From: Chryseobacterium sp. FP211-J200
Lineage (GTDB): Bacteria; Bacteroidota; Bacteroidia; Flavobacteriales; Weeksellaceae
Direction: 5' to 3'
NCBI RefSeq assembly: GCF_001643375.1
Contig: NZ_LSHB01000056.1
Span: 241,352 to 305,351, forward strand
DNA length: 64,000 bases
Part shown: positions 9,799 to 17,321 of the stretch, piece after piece
How positions within the stretch are numbered: position 1 is the first letter of the stretch
Layout of the letters: each line of letters starts with the position of its first letter
The notes under the pieces: model-generated
The model's database searches: none
Seen by the model: the letters and a program-made list of their open reading frames with translations, nothing else
What the model was told of the DNA's origin: nothing
Program-made: the position numbers and the translations under genes

Positions 9799-9886
9799 GC
9801 TGCAGCCCGACTTGAGTGGAGCTCTTTTTTGGATTGGGAAAAGCCTTGGCAAAAAAAGCGGGAACGGAAGGCGGAAATAGCTGCCC
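9799..9886. repeat. Dispersed structured element, copy 1
   Basis: An 88-base GC-richer island. It opens with GCTGCAGCCCGA and AGTGGA, has an internal T6...A7 hairpin (CTTTTTTGG with GGCAAAAAAAG) and closes with GCGGAAATAGCTGCC, whose end can pair with the start. An element of nearly equal length and similar layout lies at 26150-26238. I recall similar short islands scattered in flavobacterial intergenic DNA. Function unknown. Confidence 0.5.
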
Positions 9887-9926
9887 AAATAATTTTAAAG
9901 ATTTAAATCAATTCAATTATAAATAC

Positions 9927-9960
9927 AAAAAAAGCGGCTTCAAAATTTGAAACCGCTTTT
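9927..9960 (-). terminator. rpsB terminator
   Basis: AAAAGCGGCTTC / GAAACCGCTTTT inverted repeat directly downstream of rpsB on the minus strand, with a run of T on that strand. Confidence 0.8.
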
Positions 9961-9983
9961 CTATTTTAGATAAAATCCTTCAA

Positions 9984-10745
9984 TTATTCAGCATCGAAAT
10001 CAGCATCTGCGTCTGCAGAAACTTTTTCGCCTTCTTCTTTAGATTTTTCTTTGTCTGCTTTTCTTTGAGATAAACCTTCTTTGATAGATTCTGAAACTAC
10101 GCTCAACAACATATCAATAGATTTGGAAGCATCATCATTTCCTGGGATTACGAAATCCACTTTTCTTGGATCTGAGTTGGTATCTACGATACCGAAAACT
10201 GGGATACCCAATTTTTTAGCTTCAGTCACTGCGATGTGCTCTCTCATAATGTCAACTACAAAAATAGCTGAAGGAAGACGAACCATGTCTGAGATAGAAC
10301 CTAAGTTTTTCTCAAGATTTGCTCTTTGACGATCCACTTGTAGTCTCTCTTTTTTGGATAAAGTTTCGAAAGTACCGTCTTTCTTCATTTTATCGATAGA
10401 GTTCATTTTCTTAACTGCTTTTCTGATAGTTACAAAGTTGGTAAGCATACCACCTGGCCATCTTTCTGTAATATAAGGCATGTTAAGTTCAGCAGCGTGT
10501 TTTGCTACTACTTCTTTCGCTTGCTTTTTAGTAGCCACGAAAAGAACTTTTTTACCTGCAGAAGTTAATTTTTCCAAAGCTACACAAGCCTCGTCCAATT
10601 TAACAGCTGTTTTATGTAAATCTACGATGTGAATACCGTTTTTCTCCATGAAAATGTATGGAGCCATATTTGGATTCCACTTTCTAGTCATGTGACCGAA
10701 GTGTACGCCAGCCTCTAAAAGGTCTTTTACATTTGCTTTTGCCAT
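9984..10745 (-). CDS. rpsB: 30S ribosomal protein S2
   Basis: Small-subunit ribosomal protein S2, 253 residues. Diagnostic segments are LLEAGVHFGHMTRKWNPNM at the N-terminus, ITERWPGGMLTNF in the middle and GIVDTNSDPRKVDFVIPGND. The C-terminus is a charged tail ending in alternating Asp/Ala/Glu, common in Bacteroidota S2. Last gene of the rplM-rpsI-rpsB group, separated from rpsI by 183 bases containing a repeat tract and a leader hairpin. tsf, usually its partner, is absent downstream and a terminator follows immediately. Confidence 0.97.
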   Translation of the reverse strand: MAKANVKDLLEAGVHFGHMTRKWNPNMAPYIFMEKNGIHIVDLHKTAVKLDEACVALEKLTSAGKKVLFVATKKQAKEVVAKHAAELNMPYITERWPGGMLTNFVTIRKAVKKMNSIDKMKKDGTFETLSKKERLQVDRQRANLEKNLGSISDMVRLPSAIFVVDIMREHIAVTEAKKLGIPVFGIVDTNSDPRKVDFVIPGNDDASKSIDMLLSVVSESIKEGLSQRKADKEKSKEEGEKVSADADADFDAE

Positions 10746-10789
10746 GTTTTCTTGTTTTTTGTTAGTTTACTTTCCGCTTTTCCGCAATC

Positions 10790-10816
10790 AACTTTACTTT
10801 AGATGGGAGTAAAGTT
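10790..10816 (-). promoter_or_regulatory. Hairpin in the rpsB leader
   Basis: Perfect 9-bp stem AACTTTACT / AGTAAAGTT with a 9-base loop, 45-70 bases upstream of the rpsB start codon on the minus strand. S2 autoregulates its own mRNA in other bacteria, so a leader role is possible; there is no T run after it that would make it a terminator. Confidence 0.35.
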
Positions 10817-10855
10817 TGGATGCTAAACGTAACGGGCAATATTTTGTTGATAAAT

Positions 10856-10927
10856 AGAACCAAGAGTCGAGAACCAAGAAGAAAACATAAAGTCCTGAAT
10901 CTTGTGTCTGAAATCTTGAATCCTGAA
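10856..10927. repeat. Degenerate 7-base tandem repeat between rpsI and rpsB
   Basis: Read on the minus strand the tract is a run of near-heptamers: TTCAGGA TTCAAGA then TTTCAGA CACAAGA TTCAGGA, a short break, then TTCTTGG TTCTCGA CTCTTGG. The period of 7 is kept while bases drift. It begins directly after the rpsI stop. Such tracts are known to me from flavobacterial intergenic regions; no function is assigned. Confidence 0.6.
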
Positions 10928-10928
10928 A

Positions 10929-11315
10929 TTAACGTTTTGAGAACTGGAATCTCTTTCTTGCTTTTTTCTGACCGAATTTCTTTCTCTCAACCATTCTTGC
11001 ATCTCTAGTAAGCAATCCGTGTGGCTTAAGAACCAAACGATATTCCTCATTGATCGCGCATAATGCTCTAGAAACTCCTAGTCTGATAGCCTCAGCTTGT
11101 CCAGTGATCCCTCCTCCGAAAACATTCACTTTAAGATCATATTGATCAACAGTTTCTGTCAACAAAAATGGCTGATTCACTTTATAAACCAAAACATCCG
11201 TACAGAAATAAGTTTTAGCATCTTTACCGTTTATGCTAATAACGCCAGTTCCTGGCTTAACAAAAACTCTTGCAACAGAAGTTTTTCTTCTTCCGATTTT
11301 GTGTACTGTAGACAT
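10929..11315 (-). CDS. rpsI: 30S ribosomal protein S9
   Basis: Small-subunit protein S9, 128 residues, whose C-terminal tail reaches the P-site tRNA. The N-terminal HKIGRRKTSVARVFVKPG and the GGGITGQAEAIRLGVSRAL signature are clear, and the protein ends in the expected basic KFGQKKARKRFQFSKR. It starts 5 bases after the rplM stop, so the two are co-transcribed from the promoter before rplM. Confidence 0.98.
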   Translation of the reverse strand: MSTVHKIGRRKTSVARVFVKPGTGVISINGKDAKTYFCTDVLVYKVNQPFLLTETVDQYDLKVNVFGGGITGQAEAIRLGVSRALCAINEEYRLVLKPHGLLTRDARMVERKKFGQKKARKRFQFSKR

Positions 11316-11320
11316 ATTAA

Positions 11321-11776
11321 TTATTTGAATTCGTTAACATTGATTACTTTAGGCTGCTGAGCTTCATGTTTGTGTTCTGTTCCTTCATATAAATAAAGGT
11401 TTTTGAACAAAGCAGAACCTAGTCTGTTTTTAGGAAGCATCCCTTTGATAGATCTTTCCAAAACTTTCAGTTCGTCTTTTTTCTTAAGCTCCTCAGCAGT
11501 CATAAACTTCTGACCACCAGGATATCCTGTATGCCAGATGTAAGTTTTATCTGCCCACTTGTTTCCGGAAAGTGTAACTTTCCCAGCGTTCAAAACGATC
11601 ACATTGTCTCCGCAATCTGCGTGAGGTGTGAAGTTCGTTTTGTGCTTACCTCTCAAAATCTTTGCAACGGTAGAAGCTAATCTTCCCAACGGTTGCCCAG
11701 CAGCGTCTACAACAACCCATTCTTTATTTGCTGTAGCCTTGTTTGCCGATACTGTTTTGTAACTTAATGTATTCAC
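11321..11776 (-). CDS. rplM: 50S ribosomal protein L13
   Basis: Large-subunit protein L13, 151 residues, an early assembly protein. Signature segments: WVVVDAAGQPLGRLAS, ILRGKHKTNFTPHADCGD, and the YIWHTGYPGG turn followed by GMLPKNRLG. First gene of the rplM-rpsI-rpsB group. A -7 box (minus strand TACCTTTG, 11821-11828) gives a leader of about 40 bases. Confidence 0.98.
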   Translation of the reverse strand: MNTLSYKTVSANKATANKEWVVVDAAGQPLGRLASTVAKILRGKHKTNFTPHADCGDNVIVLNAGKVTLSGNKWADKTYIWHTGYPGGQKFMTAEELKKKDELKVLERSIKGMLPKNRLGSALFKNLYLYEGTEHKHEAQQPKVINVNEFK

Positions 11777-11820
11777 AATTTATCGTTTACGATTAAACAT
11801 AATTTTCCCTTACGGGTGTG

Positions 11821-11828
11821 CAAAGGTA
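11821..11828 (-). promoter_or_regulatory. -7 promoter element of the ribosomal protein operon
   Basis: TACCTTTG on the minus strand, 45 bases upstream of the rplM ATG, matches TAnnTTTG. A T-rich stretch about 19 bases further upstream may serve as the -33 region. Confidence 0.6.
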
Positions 11829-11989
11829 GCAAAATTTTTTCGCCTGAAAAATTTATCTGTAAAAAAGATTTTAAATTTCTAATAATTAATGAGTTATTGA
11901 TCCAGATTTATTCTGAAGTCTTTAAAATTAATTAATATGAAGTCTATTATATAAGTGTCCTTTTTTATATTTTTGGTGAAAATTCTAAA

Positions 11990-13084
11990 ATGAGCCACGG
12001 AAAACTGAGAGAAGAAAAAGACTGCCTGAATTGCGGACATACAGTTGAGGAAAAGTACTGCCCCAATTGTGGACAGCAAAACATCCAGACCAGACAGCCT
12101 TTTCATTATCTGTTCACGCATTTTGTAGAAGACTTTACGCATTACGACGGGCAATTCTGGGGAACTCTCAAAAACCTGCTCTTCAAACCCGGGAAACTCA
12201 CGACCACTTATCTGGAAGGAAAACGTCAGATATTTGTTCCGCCAGTTAAGCTATACATATTTGTCAGTTTCATCACGTTCTTCCTTTTTGCTTTATTTCC
12301 GCCGTTCAATATCAATTTTGAAGGAAAGGGATCCTCTAAATTATTACCTCAAAAAAGCAAAATCACCGAATTACAGAAAGCCATTACCGATGCTAGGGCT
12401 AAGGAAAAACTAGAATATAAGGACAGTCTATATATTAATAAACTCAACGCTGTCCTCCAGGATTCTGCCAAACTAAATGAGATAGAGGGGACATTTGACA
12501 TGAACAAGTCTTTGGATGACGACATAAAAGTTTCTGGGTACAACAACAAAAAGTCTTTTGATTCTGCAGCTGCAAAAAACCCGTCATCTTTTGATTTTAT
12601 AAATATTCCATTTGCCCATAAATATTTCGAGCTCAAAGAAAAAGGGATTAAAAAAGGCGATATTCTTAAAAAATTATTCGAAACCTCTTTTCACAATCTT
12701 CCAAAAGCACTTTTCATCTACCTGCCGATTTTCGCCTTGTTTTTATGGATATTCCATAATAAGAAGAAATGGTGGTATTTTGACCACGGTATTTTCACCT
12801 TACATTACTTTGCGTTTTTACTTCTTAACATTCTGATTTTTTCGTTCCTGAACAAATTAACAGACTTTACTGACATTGGTTTTATTAATGGACTCATCCG
12901 TTTTATAATGTTAGTTTTTATGATTTACAGTGCAGTCTATTTCTTCATAGCACATCGCAGAGTATATCATTCTCACGGCGTCGTCAGTTTAATCATCGGC
13001 TTTATACTGTTTTCAATCAATTTGACCGCATTCTTATTCTTAGTTGTTGGACTGGGAATGATAAGTTTCCTGATGATTCATTAA
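11990..13084 (+). CDS. DUF3667 zinc-ribbon membrane protein
   Basis: A 364-residue protein typical of the Bacteroidota DUF3667 family. The N-terminus is a zinc ribbon (Cys12, Cys15, Cys24, Cys27 in CLNCG...KYCPNCGQ) followed by the family block HFVEDFTHYDGQFWGTL and PGKLTTTYLEGKRQ. After that come a first membrane helix (about 80-100), a long soluble insert (100-235) and four further helices to the C-terminus. A -7 box TATTTTTG lies at 11968-11975. Function unknown; the family is widespread in flavobacteria. Confidence 0.85.
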   Translation: MSHGKLREEKDCLNCGHTVEEKYCPNCGQQNIQTRQPFHYLFTHFVEDFTHYDGQFWGTLKNLLFKPGKLTTTYLEGKRQIFVPPVKLYIFVSFITFFLFALFPPFNINFEGKGSSKLLPQKSKITELQKAITDARAKEKLEYKDSLYINKLNAVLQDSAKLNEIEGTFDMNKSLDDDIKVSGYNNKKSFDSAAAKNPSSFDFINIPFAHKYFELKEKGIKKGDILKKLFETSFHNLPKALFIYLPIFALFLWIFHNKKKWWYFDHGIFTLHYFAFLLLNILIFSFLNKLTDFTDIGFINGLIRFIMLVFMIYSAVYFFIAHRRVYHSHGVVSLIIGFILFSINLTAFLFLVVGLGMISFLMIH

Positions 13085-13091
13085 ACAAAAT

Positions 13092-13126
13092 AAAAAAGCC
13101 AGATTTCCTAAGAAGTCTGGCTTTTT
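13092..13126. terminator. Bidirectional terminator
   Basis: AAAAAGCCAGA / TCTGGCTTTTT stem between the converging genes ending at 13084 and 13144. Confidence 0.8.
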
Positions 13127-13143
13127 AAATTATATAATTAAGT

Positions 13144-13476
13144 TTAATACCTCAACGATTTGCTTTCCCTAAAACTCGCTATCATATAATAAGCTACGAA
13201 AACTGTAGAAAATTTGATGATGGAGGAAATCGCAGTCTCAAAATCAAAACGAATCAATCCTAAAACAACAAGGAAAATAATGCCTATAAAGGAAATTCCC
13301 ATTTTCTTTGGCAAAGCCCAATCCGGATGGTCAACGAAATAAGCCAATCCCCAACCGATTCCAAAAGCAGAAGCCACATAAAGTTCTACCCAAAAATCCA
13401 CTGGACTTCCCGTAAGACGTCTCAAGAAAAAACTAATTAACGTTCCGACCACAAAATACATCAGCGCTTTTACCAT
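13144..13476 (-). CDS. Small four-helix membrane protein, unknown
   Basis: 110 residues, almost entirely hydrophobic, with about four membrane helices (residues 3-20, 29-50, 57-75 and 83-102) and short charged loops. No family recognised. A minus-strand TACTTTTG (13492-13499) just upstream of the ATG fits a -7 box and supports expression. It converges on the DUF3667 gene and shares a terminator with it. Confidence 0.6.
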   Translation of the reverse strand: MVKALMYFVVGTLISFFLRRLTGSPVDFWVELYVASAFGIGWGLAYFVDHPDWALPKKMGISFIGIIFLVVLGLIRFDFETAISSIIKFSTVFVAYYMIASFRESKSLRY

Positions 13477-13723
13477 TTCAAATCATTTTTGCAAAAGTAA
13501 GAATTGTAAATTTTATAATGTCTCGAAACCACAAAATAAAATCAAATTAGAAATATTTCCAAAAGAGCAAAAAAGGAAAGGTTTTAATTTCACTCATCTT
13601 TTTTGAACTTTTGAAAAGCTAAAAACAATATCGCTTTGGTGACTTTTGTGGTTTAAAATTAAAATCAATCAACACCAAAATCTCCTCAACAAAATTCCTT
13701 AGATTTGTGTAAACGATATTTTT

Positions 13724-14899
13724 ATGCGCGAAGTTCGGCTGAATTCTATTCTGGATAATGACTTTTACAAAATCACAATGCAAAATGCAGTCGTGAAATT
13801 ATTTACCAACGAAATTGTAAAATACGAATTCATCAACCGCGGAAAGCACGAGTTTCCGGAAGGTTTTGCAGACGAACTCAGAAAATCTGTCAACGCAATG
13901 GCAGAACTGAAACTTACCAAGGACGAAAAAAAATACCTGAAAGTTACCTGCCCTTATCTAGCCCTTCCCTACCTCGATTTTCTGGAAGGTTTTCATTACG
14001 ACCCTTCCGAAGTGAAGATTGAACAAATCGGCAATGAACTGAAAGTTTCCGTCGAAGGACTTTGGTACAGAACGATTCTTTGGGAAGTTCCTTTGCTGGC
14101 ACTTATTAGTGAACTGCATTACGAAATGAATCATCTGGAAAGGCAAACCAACGAAGAAGTCATTGACAAAACCGTGGAAAAAGCCGTACATCTCACAGAA
14201 CTTGGTGTTCCGTTTGCTGAGTTTGGGACTCGAAGAAGACATTCCTACAAAGTTCATAGACTGGTAATGGATGCTTTGATTCAGGACAAGAAATCAACTT
14301 TCACTGGAACTTCGAATGTTCATTTAGCAATGCTTTACAATGTAAAACCAATCGGTACACACGCGCACGAATGGTTTATGTTTCACGCGGCGGAATTTGG
14401 TTTCAAGATGGCGAATTCTATCGCGTTGGAAAATTGGGTGGATGTTTACCGTGGTGATTTGGGTGTTGCGCTTTCCGATACTTATACCACGGAAGTTTTC
14501 TTCCAACAGTTTGATAAAAAATTTGCGAAGTTGTTTGACGGCGTTCGTCACGACAGCGGCGACCCTTTGGAATTTGCGGACAAAACGATTGCGCATTATC
14601 AGAAACAAGGCATCAATCCACTATTCAAATACATCATTTTCTCAGATGGTTTGAATCTCGAGAAAGTGGAAGAAATCACGAATTACTGCAAAGGAAGAAT
14701 CGGAATCTCTTTCGGAATCGGAACCAATCTTACGAATGACGTTGGACTCAAACCAATGAACATCGTGATGAAACTCATCAGCGTAAAAGGCATTAATAAT
14801 GAATGGATTCCAACCGTGAAACTCTCCGACGAAAAAGGAAAATATACTGGCGACCCGAAAATGATCGAGTTGGCGAAGGAGTTTTTGAGGATTAAGTAA
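13724..14899 (+). CDS. pncB: Nicotinate phosphoribosyltransferase
   Basis: First enzyme of the Preiss-Handler NAD salvage route: nicotinate plus PRPP gives nicotinate mononucleotide. 391 residues, full length. Motifs: LDNDFYKITMQNAV at the N-terminus, EFGTRRRHSYKVH with FTGTSNVHLA in the middle, the PRPP-loop region DGVRHDSGDPLEFADK and SFGIGTNLTND near the C-terminus. The start at 13724 follows a TAGATTTG -7-like box (13700-13707). Its last ten codons, LAKEFLRIK plus stop, occur a second time at 16037-16066 beyond the next gene. Confidence 0.95.
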   Translation: MREVRLNSILDNDFYKITMQNAVVKLFTNEIVKYEFINRGKHEFPEGFADELRKSVNAMAELKLTKDEKKYLKVTCPYLALPYLDFLEGFHYDPSEVKIEQIGNELKVSVEGLWYRTILWEVPLLALISELHYEMNHLERQTNEEVIDKTVEKAVHLTELGVPFAEFGTRRRHSYKVHRLVMDALIQDKKSTFTGTSNVHLAMLYNVKPIGTHAHEWFMFHAAEFGFKMANSIALENWVDVYRGDLGVALSDTYTTEVFFQQFDKKFAKLFDGVRHDSGDPLEFADKTIAHYQKQGINPLFKYIIFSDGLNLEKVEEITNYCKGRIGISFGIGTNLTNDVGLKPMNIVMKLISVKGINNEWIPTVKLSDEKGKYTGDPKMIELAKEFLRIK

Positions 14900-14929
14900 A
14901 ATGTAAACAAATCAAAGAAGTCCATTAAA

Positions 14930-15940
14930 ATGACAACTTTTCCAGTAACAGCTTCAACATTATCAGAAACAGATTTAGGAAATTTTATTAAAGAAAAATA
15001 TCGATTTAATGAAAATTCTGAGTGTAAGCTGTTCCGAACTGGCGTAAATCACACTTACTTTTTGTCAGACTCCCAAAGTAAATTTGTTATCAGGGTTTAT
15101 TGTCATCAATGGAGAACGAAAATAGAAATCCAAGAGGAATTAGAACTTTTAAAGTTACTTCAAAACCATAATCTTTCGATTTCATTTCCAATTCCTGATA
15201 AGGCGGGAAATTACATTCAGGAAATAAATGCGCCGGAAGGACTTCGATATGCTGTTGTTTTCTCATTTGCAGAAGGCGAAAAAATGAGATTTATGACCAA
15301 TGAAACCTGCTTTGCCATTGGTTCACTTATAGCTAAAATCCATAATATTACAGCAACAAAAAAAATCGAAAGGATAAATTACGATTCTGATGTTCTTTTG
15401 AATAAACCTTGTGATTATCTGAAATCTTATTTTTCTGAAGATTTGGACGAAATGAAATATCTGAAGGAAATTAGTGCCAATATATCCGGGAATTTTAAAG
15501 AAAGTAATTTGTCTGAAAATCAAAAAGGAATTGTACATCTGGATATTTGGTACGATAATTTGAGTGTTAATTCCAACAATGAAATTACCATTTTCGACTT
15601 TGATAATTGTGGAAACGGATTGCTAATTTTAGACATTGGCTATTTCTGCAAACAATTATTTTTTATTGAATCTGACAAAAAAGTATATGAATCAAAAGTT
15701 GAAAGTTTCTTGAATGGCTACAGAAAAGAGAGAAATCTGTCGGATAATGAACTTAAATTGATTCCGGCCGCTGGAGCATCAATTTTTGTATTTTATCTTG
15801 GTGTTCAGGCTCAGAGATTTGATTGGTCCAATATATTTTTTACTGAAAACTATCTTAAAATGTTTGTTGGGAGAATAAAAAATTGGATAGACTATTACGA
15901 GGCTAATGAAGAAACAATAACTACAAATGGTTTAGCGTGA
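14930..15940 (+). CDS. Aminoglycoside phosphotransferase-family kinase
   Basis: 336-residue protein of the APH / choline-homoserine kinase superfamily. The N-lobe has FRTGVNHTYFLSDSQSKFVIRVY; the C-lobe carries the Brenner motif HLDIWYDNLSV and the Mg-binding DFDNCGNG. No signal peptide. The substrate cannot be told from sequence; homoserine, choline, sugars and aminoglycosides are all possible. It lies 30 bases after pncB and is bracketed by the true pncB end and a second, synonymous-divergent copy of that end (16037-16066), suggesting it was inserted behind pncB. Confidence 0.75.
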   Translation: MTTFPVTASTLSETDLGNFIKEKYRFNENSECKLFRTGVNHTYFLSDSQSKFVIRVYCHQWRTKIEIQEELELLKLLQNHNLSISFPIPDKAGNYIQEINAPEGLRYAVVFSFAEGEKMRFMTNETCFAIGSLIAKIHNITATKKIERINYDSDVLLNKPCDYLKSYFSEDLDEMKYLKEISANISGNFKESNLSENQKGIVHLDIWYDNLSVNSNNEITIFDFDNCGNGLLILDIGYFCKQLFFIESDKKVYESKVESFLNGYRKERNLSDNELKLIPAAGASIFVFYLGVQAQRFDWSNIFFTENYLKMFVGRIKNWIDYYEANEETITTNGLA

Positions 15941-16036
15941 CGCCTATTTTTCATTAATCATTCCACTTCTACTATATATTATCATTATCCCGACAACTTT
16001 CTTTTTAATAAATTTAAAATCTTAAAAAAAATAAAA

Positions 16037-16066
16037 TTAGCGAAGGAGTTTTTAAGAATAAAGTAA
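16037..16066 (+). pseudogene. Second copy of the pncB 3' end
   Basis: Ten codons reading L A K E F L R I K stop, identical in protein to the end of pncB (14870-14899) but differing at four third-codon positions (TTA/TTG twice, AGA/AGG, ATA/ATT). The reading breaks down upstream of it. It precedes the terminator at 16087-16123, which was probably the original pncB terminator. Confidence 0.7.
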
Positions 16067-16086
16067 TATGACAACATAACTTAACA

Positions 16087-16123
16087 ATGGGAATGCAATT
16101 GATTTTGTGTTCCCATTTTTTAT
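16087..16123 (+). terminator. Terminator downstream of the pncB-kinase unit
   Basis: AATGGGAA ... TTCCCATT stem with a loop of about 17 bases, followed by a T run. Confidence 0.7.
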
Positions 16124-16300
16124 CTAAAATATCAAGTCATCAAACAAATGTTAATTTTATTTAAAATTAATTTCTGTATCGAAAAAAAAAATTAAATTTA
16201 CAATAAGTGAAAGTTTAAAATTTAAATGCCGGAAAAATCAACAAAAATCCTTTTGGCATTAATTTTACTGCTTAAAAAAAACATAAATTAATTTAATACT

Positions 16301-16780
16301 ATGAGAAAAACAATTAAAATCGCTGCTCTTGCCTTAATGGTTTCAATGACGGCTGTTTCTTGTAAAAAGAAAGTCTCTGATGCAGAATTGACATCACAGG
16401 CAACTACCGTGATCACTTCTTACCCTGGAACTTCTGTGGAAGTGAAAGAAGGAAAAGCACACCTTAGCGGGGTTTTTGCAACCGAAGCTGACAAACAAGC
16501 CGCTATCGCAGCACTTAAAAAAGTGGAAGGCGTGAAAGATGTTCACGATATGGCTACTGTAGCACCCGTGGCTGCTCCCGTAGAAGTGAATATGGTAGAC
16601 GCTGCTGTTCTAGCGAAAGTAAACACAGCTCTGAAAGATATCCAAGGTGTGAAAGCTGAAGATGTTGCCGGAACTTTGACATTGACAGGAACTACAACTG
16701 CTGCTAACGCAAGAAAAGTAAAAGAGTCTGTAGATGCTTTGAAAATTGGTAAATACGATAACAAAATAACAGTTAAATAA
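16301..16780 (+). CDS. BON-domain lipoprotein
   Basis: 159-residue exported lipoprotein: a hydrophobic leader ends at the lipobox AVSC (Cys21) followed by KKK. Two BON-like modules follow, about residues 30-85 and 98-158, each with the V.GKAHLSGVF / AGTLTLTGTT strand and the closing VEGVKDVHDM / IGKYDNKITV helix-strand. BON domains bind membranes or phospholipids and occur in OsmY-type envelope stress proteins. The next gene starts 2 bases after its stop and also has a BON-like module, so they form a two-gene unit. Confidence 0.8.
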   Translation: MRKTIKIAALALMVSMTAVSCKKKVSDAELTSQATTVITSYPGTSVEVKEGKAHLSGVFATEADKQAAIAALKKVEGVKDVHDMATVAPVAAPVEVNMVDAAVLAKVNTALKDIQGVKAEDVAGTLTLTGTTTAANARKVKESVDALKIGKYDNKITVK

Positions 16781-16782
16781 TT

Positions 16783-17199
16783 ATGAGCTTACAAGATAAA
16801 TACGCAAGTGTAGTTTCTGCAGCTCAGTCTGCTGGACTTTCTGACCTTTCTGTTCAAGAGCAGGATGGCGTTTTGTACATCACAGGAAAAGCGGCTAACA
16901 GCGCTTCGAAAGATTCTGTTTGGAACGCTTTGGGCGCTATCGATTCTTCTTATACTGCGACCGACATCAATATCGATGTTCAGGTTTCTGGATTGGCAGC
17001 TGGTGCTTCTTTGACGGTTGCAACAGATGATTCTAATCTTAATATCCGTCAGGAACCATCTACGGATGCGGCGGTTGTTGGAAAAGCAGTAAAAGGGGAA
17101 ACAGTGACGTTAGTAGAGCAATCTTCTGACGACTGGTGGAAAATCAAAACAGCTGATGGCGAAGAAGGTTATGCTTATGCAAGATATTTGAAAGCTTAA
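16783..17199 (+). CDS. BON-like plus SH3 domain protein
   Basis: 138 residues with no evident signal peptide. Residues 1-65 resemble a BON module (QEQDGVLYITGKAAN, then DINIDVQVSG). Residues about 78-138 are a bacterial SH3 (SH3_3) domain: NIRQEPSTDAAVVGKAVKG, then DDWWKIKTADGEEGYAYARYL. The gene follows the BON lipoprotein after 2 bases and is followed by a terminator, so the pair is an operon. The missing leader is odd for an SH3_3 protein, which usually works on peptidoglycan. Confidence 0.75.
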   Translation: MSLQDKYASVVSAAQSAGLSDLSVQEQDGVLYITGKAANSASKDSVWNALGAIDSSYTATDINIDVQVSGLAAGASLTVATDDSNLNIRQEPSTDAAVVGKAVKGETVTLVEQSSDDWWKIKTADGEEGYAYARYLKA

Positions 17200-17224
17200 T
17201 TTCAAAACGATTTAAAATCATATT

Positions 17225-17252
17225 AAAACCTCTGAATTTCAGGGGTTTTTTC
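17225..17252 (+). terminator. Terminator of the BON pair
   Basis: AACCTCTGAA / TTCAGGGGTT stem followed by a T run. Confidence 0.75.
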
Positions 17253-17321
17253 TATTTTTAACAATTGGCATTTAACATTGGTCTTATTTCCAATCTAACT
17301 TCTAACCATTAAAAACTATTG

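Larger units (their letters stand above)
9650..9983. other. Intergenic stretch between accA and rpsB
   Basis: Contains the accA terminator (9701-9737), a dispersed structured element (9799-9886) and the rpsB terminator (9927-9960). No open frame. The elongation factor Ts gene (tsf), which usually follows rpsB, is not here. Confidence 0.8.
15941..16300. other. Intergenic stretch with pncB tail copy and terminator
   Basis: AT-rich. Holds the duplicated pncB 3' end (16037-16066), a terminator (16087-16123) and the upstream region of the BON lipoprotein gene. No other open frame. Confidence 0.8.

Noticed and set aside
10856..10927. Minus-strand reading frames crossing the rpsI end and the spacer
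   Set aside because: They arise from the heptamer tract and overlap the rpsI end in another frame; no coding pattern.
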